Positions 8,896-16,954 of a stretch of 64,000 nt of DNA are shown piece after piece. The translations under genes and the position numbers were made by a program. The stretch lies in contig JAKCFJ010000003.1 of NCBI GenBank assembly GCA_025041175.1, positions 620,001-684,000 on the forward strand. Direction: 5' to 3'. The notes under the pieces are model-generated. The model did not search any database and was not told the DNA's origin. It was given only the letters and a program-made list of their open reading frames with translations. The DNA comes from Halobacteriales archaeon YIM A00010 (GTDB lineage Archaea > Halobacteriota > Halobacteria > Halobacteriales > Haloarculaceae). The first letter of the stretch is position 1, and each line of letters begins with the position of its first letter.

Positions 8896-9867
8896 ATGGT
8901 GGTCCTGTCAGCGCTGTTGTTCCTCGGTGGGGTAGCACTTCTCGTCTACAGCGTCGAGGAGCTGATCGAAAACATCACCAAGACCGCGATCCTCACGGGT
9001 GTTTCGGCGTTTCTGCTCGCGGTGTTTTTTACCGGGATGGACTTCGAGAATTGGGCATTCGGCGTTGCAGCGATCGTTAGAGATCTCTCGGGCGTGGCAA
9101 TCGGTTCCGCATTCGGTTCCGCGCTCTTTTTGGTCGGTGTCTCGGTCGCCCTTGCCGGCGTGCTCGTACCGTTCGAACCGGAGGTCCCCACGGACTATCT
9201 CATACTGATGGCGGTGTCGCCGCTCCTCGTGCTTTTGTTTCTCCTCGATGGGGTGCTGTCGCGGCTTGATGGCGTGCTTCTCCTTGCGATTTTCGTGGGT
9301 ATCCTTGGCTATTTCTACTGGCAAGAGAGTCGCGGCCGAGAAACCTTCCGGGACGAGGAGGCCGAAGAAGCTCGTGAGGCGCTCGAAGCTGGCGATCACG
9401 GACACCGGTACTACCTCGGGCTCGTCGTCCTGTTTACGATCGGAATGGTCATCGGCTCTGAACTGGCCGTCGAAGGCGCGCGTGGCATCCTCTCGGACGT
9501 TGGATTGAACGGAACGATATTCGGAATGACCGTTGCGGGCTTAGTGATGTCGCTCGAAGAGATTCTCCTCGTCGTCGAACCCATTCGTAACGACCGTCCG
9601 AGCATCGCTGTCGGAAACATCGTCGGCAGTCTGATCTTCTTTACAACCGGCAATATCGGTCTGCTTGCGGTGATTCGATCGTTCGCACTGGATGGATCGG
9701 TCCTCGTGTTTTACTGGCCAGCGGTGTTCGTGATCACGCTGTTGACAGCCGGAGTGTTCTACCGGGGACGGATCAAACGCACCGAGGGCGTCGTCTTCGG
9801 CGTCTTGTACGTCGCGTACTGGGTGATCAGTTACGTCTTTCTCGCAGGCTCGCCGCTCCCACAGTAA
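8896..9867 (+). CDS. CaCA-family sodium/calcium exchanger-like membrane protein
   Basis: 323 residues with about ten membrane segments in two homologous halves separated by an acidic cytosolic loop (about residues 140-175). The halves match the alpha-repeats of the cation/calcium antiporter superfamily: an SAFGSALFLVGVSVALAG stretch in the first and VGNIVGSLIFFTTGNIG in the second. The usual repeat signature with Pro-Glu (SLPEL type) is replaced here by FTGMDFENWAFG and GLVMSLEEILL, so an acidic residue is kept but the proline is lost. Ion specificity is therefore uncertain. It reads alone, 70 bases after the PAP2 gene. Confidence 0.82.
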   Translation: MVVLSALLFLGGVALLVYSVEELIENITKTAILTGVSAFLLAVFFTGMDFENWAFGVAAIVRDLSGVAIGSAFGSALFLVGVSVALAGVLVPFEPEVPTDYLILMAVSPLLVLLFLLDGVLSRLDGVLLLAIFVGILGYFYWQESRGRETFRDEEAEEAREALEAGDHGHRYYLGLVVLFTIGMVIGSELAVEGARGILSDVGLNGTIFGMTVAGLVMSLEEILLVVEPIRNDRPSIAVGNIVGSLIFFTTGNIGLLAVIRSFALDGSVLVFYWPAVFVITLLTAGVFYRGRIKRTEGVVFGVLYVAYWVISYVFLAGSPLPQ

Positions 9868-9898
9868 TTGACCTCCTCACACTACCTGGGGGATGACG

Positions 9899-11203
9899 TC
9901 AGGCGTACGCGCCGTACTCCTTGCCGAACACGAAGTAGTAGCCGGTGCCGAGCAGGCCGACGACGGTCGCTAGCCCGAACGCTAGTTCGGGGCTGATCCC
10001 GTAGAGCCAGCCGCCGAGGGCCGCGCTCGGGATCACGATCGTGTTCCGGAGCAAATAGTACGCGCCAGTGACCCTCCCGCCGGCTTTCTGCTCGGCCGGC
10101 CCGACGATCATCGCTTTGTGGGCTGGCAAGCCAGCAAAGCGCAGCCCTGAGAACGCAAAGAGAACGCCGACCACGAGCGCGTTCTCCGGTGCGTTGATCA
10201 GCAAGACCGGGAAGATTGCGTAGACGAAATAGCCCAGCCCGATTACGGGTTTCAATCCGACACGTTCGGCGAGCTTCGAAACCGGAATCATGCTCACCAG
10301 CGCAACGGCCATCTCGATACCGAGTAACACCCCGAACAGCGCCTCGGGGGCGAGTCGCCCCACGACGGGCAGCGTTGCCCCCACTTCGAGGAACTGGACG
10401 AACACGATCACGAAAAACGCGTACACCATCCCGTTGCCGAACCGGACGAAGATGTCCCCGACGAGCAACGGTTTGAGTTCCTCCGGGAGGTCACGAAGGT
10501 CGGCAATGAGCTGTGAGACCCCCTCGAACTGCGTCCCCAACGTGTCGCTGCTCGCGTCGTAGAGGACGTGCTGGGCGACGGTGGCCGTCGCTGCGAGCAC
10601 GACAGCAACCGCGAGGATGAGCTGAAAGCCGGTGACGAACCCCGTCGACAGGGCGAGGATCCCGGCGGCCAACGTCGGCCCGAGTAAAAATCCGATCCGG
10701 CGGAACGTCTCGGTGCTCGCAAACCCTGTAGCAAGCCGATCGGGCGTGACGTCCTGTTTGACGATCGCAAAGGTCGCGCCGAGCCCGAACGACTTCCACG
10801 ACTGGGAGAAAAACAGGCCGACGAAAATCCAGATCCACGCGGGGACGACCAGCTCCCCGATCGGGAGTGCTCCGAGCTCGGGTGCAACGAGCCAGATACC
10901 GAAGCCGAGCGTCGAGAGCACGGCAAACAGCGTGAGCGCGAGCCGTGAGCCGATGCGATCGGACAACGCTCCACCGGGATACGGGTAGGCGGCGCTGATG
11001 AGGTTGCCGACGCTGCCGTACAGCCCGATAATGCCAGCCCCCGCACCAAGCACGCTCAGATACTGCGGAAGATAGCGATTGGTCATCTGAAACGAGAGAC
11101 TGAACGCGAGCATGGCCACCGACAGCACGAGGACATCGCGTTCGAGCGCGAGAAATTGGCGGAACGCGCCGAACACGTCCAGTGTGCCCTGTTCTTGCGC
11201 CAT
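9899..11203 (-). CDS. Major facilitator superfamily transporter
   Basis: 434 residues with twelve predicted membrane segments and a central cytosolic loop (around residues 215-240). The loop between segments 2 and 3 reads GALSDRIGSRLALT, a clear variant of the MFS motif A (G-x-x-x-D-R-x-G-R-R). There is no substrate-defining domain. It is transcribed towards the exchanger gene, leaving about 30 bases between the two stops. It is most likely a drug or metabolite exporter, but the substrate is unknown. Confidence 0.85.
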   Translation of the reverse strand: MAQEQGTLDVFGAFRQFLALERDVLVLSVAMLAFSLSFQMTNRYLPQYLSVLGAGAGIIGLYGSVGNLISAAYPYPGGALSDRIGSRLALTLFAVLSTLGFGIWLVAPELGALPIGELVVPAWIWIFVGLFFSQSWKSFGLGATFAIVKQDVTPDRLATGFASTETFRRIGFLLGPTLAAGILALSTGFVTGFQLILAVAVVLAATATVAQHVLYDASSDTLGTQFEGVSQLIADLRDLPEELKPLLVGDIFVRFGNGMVYAFFVIVFVQFLEVGATLPVVGRLAPEALFGVLLGIEMAVALVSMIPVSKLAERVGLKPVIGLGYFVYAIFPVLLINAPENALVVGVLFAFSGLRFAGLPAHKAMIVGPAEQKAGGRVTGAYYLLRNTIVIPSAALGGWLYGISPELAFGLATVVGLLGTGYYFVFGKEYGAYA

Positions 11204-11354
11204 TCTCTCACCGCCCCCGCGTGGTACTCCCGTTTGCGGCTGTGATGTTCATGTATGGTACGTGTCTAAACCCACCCCAAGGAACTGTTATGCCTTATGA
11301 TTCATAGATCTATTAATCCTAAGTAACGATACGACATAGTAGCATAGACCGTGA

Positions 11355-11378
11355 ACAACCCCGACCTCAAGGGACGGG
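11355..11378 (+). repeat. Hairpin resembling the right end of an IS200/IS605 element
   Basis: AACCCCG and CGGGGTT pair across a ten-base interior that can itself fold. GC-rich hairpins of this sort mark the 3' end of haloarchaeal tnpB elements, where they form part of the guide RNA scaffold. No tnpB remains next to it, so it may be a scar. Identity is inferred from its look and context only. Confidence 0.35.
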
Positions 11379-11437
11379 GTTCTCGCCCTGTACCGCCGAT
11401 AGAACAGGGTCACACAATCGCTCGGGACCCCATACGT

Positions 11438-11577
11438 CCTGATGTCGGGCAGGTAGCTCAGCAATGCACAATCCAGACTTCCTTCTATCTATCCTTCCAA
11501 CGATGAAAACTGAAGCCGGTTCATATCAGCTCGTCAGTTCGGAATTACTCGTCCATGGCGTGAAACTTACCTTGCCG
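11438..11577 (-). repeat. Dispersed imperfect repeat, copy 1 (inverted relative to copy 2)
   Basis: Read on the minus strand, this stretch aligns almost without gaps with 29718-29848 on the plus strand. Both begin with GTTTCACGCCAT and end with a strongly conserved block containing TGGATTGTGCATTGC, GAGCTACCT and CGACATCAG. The central part is diverged, and overall identity by eye is around 70 percent. Similarity stops just outside the blocks. It could be a transposon end or a degraded gene fragment. I cannot assign a family. Confidence 0.6.
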
Positions 11578-11762
11578 ACATCTGATATGTTGCCTCATTC
11601 GATCACCGAACAAAACGACTTCAGCTTCGTGACGATGACCATAACTCGGTGTCGGCTTCTGATCACCGTTGATCATCTGGTAATAATCATACCTCAGCAG
11701 AAACAATTATATATGTGAAATGACTGGAACGACAATGTGGTTCCTATTTAGCTAGTAACAAC

Positions 11763-13145
11763 ATGAAACGGCGACAGCTGCTGCAGATGGGAGTCACAGC
11801 GACAACGCTTCCAGGCCTAGCGAACCCCATCAGTGCGAAACCGACGGGTAAACTGCCGATGGTTCTGACTCGAGGACACTTCAAGACGGAACTTACGTAC
11901 GAGGGGAGACGGTTTACTGGGCAAAAGGTTGTTCTGAAAGATGGCCACACGAAGACCGGCTACGACACGAATGGCTCCGTTCCAGGAATCGATCGTGGCT
12001 GCGTTCAGGATCTCACAGTTGTCATTCACGGGCTCGACGTACCGGCATCGGGAGCCATCGATAAAGTCCAAGAATACAAGCGGTCGTTGCAGCGTGCGGG
12101 ATACGAGGGGACGGTCATCGGCTATAGCTGGGACTCGGATATAGCGGGAAAACTAGGTTTCGGTCTCGCAGAAGACTGCGCCGATAAGAACGCTCCGAAG
12201 CTGGCACGATTTCTTACGGAGTACCGTCGGGCCTGCCCCAATGGCGTGCTCCGTCTGGTCAGTCACTCACTCGGTGCCCGTGTCATCATGGAGACCCTCA
12301 AGGTGCTCGAAGCCAACAAGAGCGGGATCAAGATCGATTCGGTCCATATGCTCGGGGCTGCCATCGACAACGAGGCACCAACCCGCGAATGGCCAGCATC
12401 ATACAGAGCGTTCGCCAACCGTGTGGGCCACACGTTCAACTACTGGAACAGCGACGATCCCGTCCTGACTTTTGCGTATCCCGGCTGGCCACTCGGAGAA
12501 TCCGGCGTCGAGTGGGGTAACACGCCCCCGAAGAACTACACGGACATCAAAGTGACCGCCCAGGCCGGCAGCAGCCACTCCAACTACATGGCAGTCGCCG
12601 CATGGGTCGTGAATGATATGTACAAGGCCCGAAAGCCCGACGACGGTTCCTCTGGCGGGGGAGGTGATGGCGGCAATGACGGTGACGGCGGCAGCCGATT
12701 CAGCAATGGTGACCAGGTCGAATCGACGACCGATCTGAACACCCGTGCGCGTCCCGACACCGGCTCATCCGTGCGGGTGACGGTCTCGCCGGGAACGACC
12801 GGCAAGATCACGGGGGGTCCCACCCAGGAAGGCGGCTACACGTGGTGGAAGGTCCAGTGGGAGACCGGCGTCCAGGGCTGGTCGGCGGGTCGGTATCTCA
12901 CGCCCGGCACCGGCGGTGGCAGCGGCTCGTTCTCAGACGGCGATCGTGTGGCGTCGACCACGAATCTGAACACGCGGCACCGGCCCGGTCTCGATTCGCG
13001 CGTCCTCAAGACGATGTCTCCCGGAGCAGTCGGCGAGATCATGAACGGTCCCGTCCGAAAGGACGGGTACACCTGGTGGGGCGTCCACTGGCTCGAAGAC
13101 GACCTCTGGGGCTGGTCTGCCGGTCGGTATCTGAAGAAGAAGTAG
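11763..13145 (+). CDS. Secreted alpha/beta hydrolase with two C-terminal SH3b repeats
   Basis: 460 residues. The N-terminus MKRRQLLQMGVTATT followed by a short hydrophobic run and an AxA-type site (NPISA) is a twin-arginine-like signal peptide. The hydrolase domain spans about residues 60-285: a strand reading LTVVIHGLDV (oxyanion HG), the nucleophile elbow SHSLGA at about residue 168, and a late His in SSHSNYM at about 272. A glycine-rich linker (about 298-318) leads to two homologous SH3b modules with matching LNTRARP/LNTRHRP, YTWW and GWSAGRYL motifs. Such modules usually bind cell-envelope polymers. It is likely an esterase or lipase held at the cell surface; the substrate is unknown. Confidence 0.8.
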   Translation: MKRRQLLQMGVTATTLPGLANPISAKPTGKLPMVLTRGHFKTELTYEGRRFTGQKVVLKDGHTKTGYDTNGSVPGIDRGCVQDLTVVIHGLDVPASGAIDKVQEYKRSLQRAGYEGTVIGYSWDSDIAGKLGFGLAEDCADKNAPKLARFLTEYRRACPNGVLRLVSHSLGARVIMETLKVLEANKSGIKIDSVHMLGAAIDNEAPTREWPASYRAFANRVGHTFNYWNSDDPVLTFAYPGWPLGESGVEWGNTPPKNYTDIKVTAQAGSSHSNYMAVAAWVVNDMYKARKPDDGSSGGGGDGGNDGDGGSRFSNGDQVESTTDLNTRARPDTGSSVRVTVSPGTTGKITGGPTQEGGYTWWKVQWETGVQGWSAGRYLTPGTGGGSGSFSDGDRVASTTNLNTRHRPGLDSRVLKTMSPGAVGEIMNGPVRKDGYTWWGVHWLEDDLWGWSAGRYLKKK

Positions 13146-13680
13146 TACAGCATCGAAGTGGCCGTCTCTACCGCCACATACTGAAGGGAGGCAGGTTGAT
13201 TCTTCATGCACAGCCCTCATAGAAAATTAAACCATCGGGGTAAATTTCAGTTCTGATCATGACTTAGAAATCTATCTGCCTGACTCCAGATACGTCTCGT
13301 GCTGTCCGTGGTATCGTCAGCAGGGAACTGATCGGTAGACGCATGCACGATCAGTAGTCGGCGTTGCAATCACGAAGCGGGACGATTTTCCCGTGATCCA
13401 TACCAGAAAACGTCCGCTTCAGCGGATATTTGAACGAGACCGACGTGTCTTTTGTGGTGCGAAAACCGTCACTACAGCCGTTGATGAAGCTCAGTACGAT
13501 CACAACCTTGCTCAACCATCATATTCAGATACTGTATTTTTCTCGATGGATTTGGTGTTCGGCGCGCTCGTTCCACGGTTCACAACGCCGGGCACCCACC
13601 CGAAGAAGATCGAATCCCGAATCACGTTGTGGTTGACGAAAGGGTGATTCGGCTCAATGATGAGCAGTAGTGGCTGTACG
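13146..13680 (+). other. Gene-free stretch
   Basis: Between the hydrolase and the hairpin array. Open frames here are short, overlap one another and match no family I know. The stretch 13500-13650 is open on both strands but shows no start signal. I see no gene. Confidence 0.4.
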
Positions 13681-13686
13681 CGGTCA

Positions 13687-13846
13687 CCAAAACGCGGAGC
13701 GTTCTGGCGTGCGAACGAGACACTTCGCGTCTCGTGAACGTCACCGGAACTCGGAGAGTTCCGGTTGGCACGCAAGACCTTCGGTCTTGCGAACGTCCCC
13801 AGAAGCCTTCGGCTTCTGGTTGGCTCATCAGACCTCTGGTCTGATG
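13687..13846 (+). repeat. Tandem hairpin array A: six 9-3-9 hairpins
   Basis: Six consecutive palindromes, each with two 9-base arms around a 3-base loop, start at 13687, 13715, 13744, 13771, 13799 and 13826 (period 27-29). The arms differ (for example CCGGAACTC, CGCAAGACC, CCAGAAGCC, CATCAGACC), yet four hairpins pair perfectly and two have a single A-C mismatch. Loops are gga, ttc or tct. Linkers of 6-8 bases alternate between a GAACGTC-like and a TTGGC-like form. The right edge runs straight into a dead IS6-type transposase. See array B (45130-45240), which repeats part of this in inverted orientation. Confidence 0.85.
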
Positions 13847-14187
13847 AACGCTATCGACCCTGAAACGAACGAACGAATTACCCTATACAACGCTTACCGA
13901 TACGAAATACGTGATTGCGCAGAGATTCATTGCAGCACGTCGCGAAAACACGACATCCTCGATGCCGGGGCTCTCTTCGATGGTGCGAAATCACTCCACA
14001 GTACATGTCGACATCACGGTCTCGGTCCCTGATATGAACGCCATGGAAAGCAAAACAGTGTCGAATATATCTTTGATATAATAAAATGACGAACAACGTC
14101 GTTCTTGAACTGTTTCAGCAATGTCGACACAGAAACGGCTGACGTGGCTCAGATCATTCGCCGTCGTATGGAATCAGCGTTCTATTT
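13847..14187 (+). pseudogene. IS6-type (ISH14/15-like) transposase remnant, copy 1
   Basis: Translated fragments follow the C-terminal half of haloarchaeal IS6-type DDE transposases: AIDPETNER, a decayed DGAKSLHSTCRHHGL block (VDGAxxLxxACxRHGL in live copies), ERHGKQNSVEYIF and NCFSNVDTETAD, ending near a shifted FAVVWNQRSI. In-frame stops and at least one frameshift separate the pieces, and the N-terminal half is missing. It starts directly at the edge of hairpin array A. It cannot encode an active enzyme. Confidence 0.7.
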
Positions 14188-14349
14188 CTGGGAGGAACAA
14201 ACGTGCTTAGTCGCGTCCATCTCGCCCCAACAGCAAAGCGATGTCGCCATTCCCACGTGGTCTACGACGCCAACATCAGATGTGATGTATTTGGTAAATA
14301 TGTCCACTTCATCAAGCGTTAAACAAAACCGTGTAAAGGTAATACTATC

Positions 14350-15651
14350 GTGGAAGAAGATACTCCACAGCCAACGAGACGTGACGTGCTGAAAATAAGT
14401 GGTGCTGTAGCGGGGCTCACACTCGGTAGCCCGACGATCGGTACTAGTACAGCGCAGTCCGATCGTGATCCGCGAGCGGATCGCTTGAATGCAAACCAGA
14501 AGTGGCTCACTACGTGGACCGCAAGTCCTCACGAGCCGTCTACTGCACTCGGTGACGATCAGCAGGGGTTCGCGGATCAGACCCTTCGATTGATTGCGCC
14601 GACGAGCCGGGGAGGCGATACGGTTCGCGTGCGCTTGACACACCGGTATGGCGATCGCACGGTGACGTTTTCGGGCGTCACGATCGGTATTCGTGAAGCG
14701 GGAGCCACGCTCGCCGCGGGATCGCTTCGCCCTGTGACGTTCGGAGGCAGTCGTTCCGTCACCGTCCGAGCGGGAGCAAAAGCGCTGAGCGATCCGGTCG
14801 ATCTCTCGGTTGCCCCCGAACAGGACCTCGCGGTCGATCTGTACGCCTCGGATCCGACAGGCCCGCCGACGACACATCAGTCCGCGCGAAAAACGTCGTA
14901 TATCGCCGACGGTGATCGCACTGGCCATCGATCCGGAAACGGATTTTCGAGGTCGTTCCCGTCGTGGTTCTTTGTAGAGGGCATCGAAGTAACGGCGAAA
15001 AAACGAGACAGCACCGTCGTCTGTTTTGGGGATTCGATCACGGACAGCGTGTATCCGAACTATCTCGCTGGTCGTCTGAACGATCATTCATCTGTCCCGA
15101 AAGCCGTGGCAAACGCCGGAATTGGTGGCAATCGCGTGCTTCACGACTCACCGCCAGATTCCGGCTTCGGTGAGAGCGCGCTGGCACGGCTCGATCGGGA
15201 TGTCCTCGCCCAAACCGGTGCGTCCGACGTTATTTTCCTCGAAGGCATCAACGACATCGGATTCGGTGCGACGAGTGACGATGACACGGCAGCAACGGTC
15301 TCGGCCGAGGAGATAATCCACGGCCACAAACAGATCATCGCTCGCGCGCACGCAGCAGACCTCAATATCTTCGGGGCAACGCTGACACCGTTCCAGGGAG
15401 CGCCCTACTACTCCGAGGCGGGTGAAGAAAAACGGCAGACAGTAAACGATTTCATACGTACCAGTAGCGAGTACGACGGGATCATCGATTTCGAGAAGGC
15501 ACTTCGTGATCCCAACCGACCAAAACGAATTCGCCCGAAATACGACAGCGGAGACAACCTCCATCCGAGCGATGCGGGCTATCGAGCAATGGCGAACGCC
15601 GTCGATCTATCCCTACTCAAAGGCAAACCGAGAAACAGAACCCGTGAATGA
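14350..15651 (+). CDS. Secreted SGNH/GDSL-family hydrolase
   Basis: 433 residues from a GTG start. The N-terminus PTRRDVLKISGAVAGLTLG is a clear twin-arginine signal peptide. An N-terminal beta-rich domain (about 50-210) precedes the SGNH fold: nucleophile block FGDSITDS at about residue 226, block II glycine in GIGGNR, block III Asn in GINDIGF, and the catalytic pair in DNLHPSDAGY near residue 403. This arrangement resembles secreted carbohydrate or acyl esterases and rhamnogalacturonan acetylesterase-like proteins. It acts outside the cell; the substrate is not known. An antisense open frame of 301 codons here is a shadow. Confidence 0.85.
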   Translation: MEEDTPQPTRRDVLKISGAVAGLTLGSPTIGTSTAQSDRDPRADRLNANQKWLTTWTASPHEPSTALGDDQQGFADQTLRLIAPTSRGGDTVRVRLTHRYGDRTVTFSGVTIGIREAGATLAAGSLRPVTFGGSRSVTVRAGAKALSDPVDLSVAPEQDLAVDLYASDPTGPPTTHQSARKTSYIADGDRTGHRSGNGFSRSFPSWFFVEGIEVTAKKRDSTVVCFGDSITDSVYPNYLAGRLNDHSSVPKAVANAGIGGNRVLHDSPPDSGFGESALARLDRDVLAQTGASDVIFLEGINDIGFGATSDDDTAATVSAEEIIHGHKQIIARAHAADLNIFGATLTPFQGAPYYSEAGEEKRQTVNDFIRTSSEYDGIIDFEKALRDPNRPKRIRPKYDSGDNLHPSDAGYRAMANAVDLSLLKGKPRNRTRE

Positions 15652-15797
15652 TTCATCCCCACCATCGGTTGATTGATACTCGTATACGATCGACGTGACC
15701 TCATCGATTTCTGTCGGCTTTGTTTAGACGCGGAGCAACAGCCGTTCCTTTGGCTACTAACGCCACGAGTCAGCCACTCAAATCAATTGCGCTGCTG

Positions 15798-16712
15798 TCA
15801 GCTCCCGGTAGGCGCGGGAGTTGCGTCGTTGGCGTCTTCCCATTCACCGAGGCCAGCCGGATCGAGATGGATGTGAACGTCTGAAACCGGTTCGATGTCG
15901 CGTACGCGCTCGCGGAGTTCCGATTCGATGTCGTGGGCCTCGACCACCGTCAAGCCTCGATCCACTTCGGCGTGGAACTCCACCTCGATAACGTGGCCGG
16001 AATAGTAGGCTACGAAGTCGTGAATCCCGTGGACGCCGGGGTGCTCGCGGATTCGGTCCTTGATTTCCTTCTGTTCTGACTTGGGGGGCGCACTATCCGC
16101 GAGATACTGGACGTTCTCCCGGGAGGTCTCGATTCCCTGGTGGATGACGAGCAGACTCACGATGCCACCCGCAACTGGGTCAAAGACTGGGTAGCCGACA
16201 GCCATCCCAAGGACACCCACCAAGGCTGCACCCGTCGTGTAGAGGTCGTTGAGGCTGTCTGCGGCGAGCGCGCGGAGACTCGGCAACTGGAGTTCCTGAT
16301 TCACGTATTGGGTGTACCAGTAGCAGACGTACATGTCAGCGAGCGCGAACAGGAGCCCGGCGACCAGCCAGAGGCTGTATTCGGCAGTGACACCGGTGAG
16401 CAGCGAGTGCCCGGAATCGTATAGCAGTTTGAGTCCGAGTAGGATGAGCATCCCGCCGACGAAGAGTGCAGAAAGTGGTTCGAATCGATCGTGACCGTGG
16501 GGATGTGAGTCGTCGGCATCTTCGTGAACGGAGCGTCCCCAAATGAGGACAACGCCACTTGCGAGGGGGTCCGCAACGGAGTGGGCGGCGTCAGCGGTGA
16601 GTGCGATACTCCCGGTGAGTAGACCAATCGAGCCCTCGACAACGATTTTGAGGGCGTTCAACAGAACGTTCATCCAGGAGACTTTGAGGAACGCCTCACG
16701 AGTATCCGCCAT
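15798..16712 (-). CDS. Cation diffusion facilitator metal exporter
   Basis: 304 residues, six membrane segments and a cytosolic C-terminal domain (about 210-300). The metal site in segment 2 reads ADAAHSVAD (HxxxD) and in segment 5 ADSLNDLYT (DxxxD), an HD-DD set that differs from the HD-HD set of the best-known zinc exporters. A histidine-rich loop (HEDADDSHPHGHD) between segments 2 and 3 is typical of the family. It exports a divalent metal such as zinc, iron or manganese; the exact metal is uncertain. A perfect palindrome lies about 60 bases upstream of the start and suggests metal-responsive control. Confidence 0.9.
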   Translation of the reverse strand: MADTREAFLKVSWMNVLLNALKIVVEGSIGLLTGSIALTADAAHSVADPLASGVVLIWGRSVHEDADDSHPHGHDRFEPLSALFVGGMLILLGLKLLYDSGHSLLTGVTAEYSLWLVAGLLFALADMYVCYWYTQYVNQELQLPSLRALAADSLNDLYTTGAALVGVLGMAVGYPVFDPVAGGIVSLLVIHQGIETSRENVQYLADSAPPKSEQKEIKDRIREHPGVHGIHDFVAYYSGHVIEVEFHAEVDRGLTVVEAHDIESELRERVRDIEPVSDVHIHLDPAGLGEWEDANDATPAPTGS

Positions 16713-16771
16713 CGCATCCTAGTATCTACTACTTCTACTTAATAGCGCTCATTAGGGGCGTATAATCGAGA

Positions 16772-16788
16772 TTTAGATTCAATCTAAA
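16772..16788. promoter_or_regulatory. Perfect palindrome upstream of the CDF gene, possible metalloregulator operator
   Basis: TTTAGATTCAATCTAAA is an exact 8-1-8 palindrome. It sits some 60 bases before the CDF start, upstream of a TATA-like TATTAAGT near 16735-16743. DtxR/MntR-type repressors bind palindromes of similar size and AT-flanked form. Binding is inferred, not shown. Confidence 0.45.
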
Positions 16789-16954
16789 CTTCGGTTCCGG
16801 CTTCACTGGTGGTACAATTCAGAACCGCATTGTACGCTCTCCAGCTTGTGGAGAGATGGCTCTATTCAGATTTACCAGTTCACTATGCTCGTTGCCGAAA
16901 CAGCCTCGGGTAGACGTGCTGTACTTTAAACGCTATTCGAACCCTTGGATTCTA

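Larger units (their letters stand above)
11204..11762 (+). other. Gene-free stretch with transposon scars
   Basis: It holds a GC-rich hairpin resembling an IS200/IS605 end at 11355-11378, one copy of a roughly 130-base dispersed repeat (11438-11577), and an AT-rich stretch with TATA-like ACAATTATATATG near 11704-11716 that probably serves the downstream hydrolase. An 84-codon open frame at 11464-11718 overlaps the repeat and I do not regard it as a gene. Confidence 0.5.

Noticed and set aside
11445-11475. tRNA-like GGTAGCTCAG sequence
   Set aside because: No acceptor stem, anticodon or T-arm can be closed around it; it belongs to the dispersed repeat.
13687-13846. CRISPR array
   Set aside because: Regular period, but no constant repeat; the palindromic arms vary, the linkers are only 6-8 bases and no cas genes are present.
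14182-15087. 301-codon minus-strand frame opposite the SGNH hydrolase
   Set aside because: Covers the real gene and an IS scar, Arg-rich translation, no domain.
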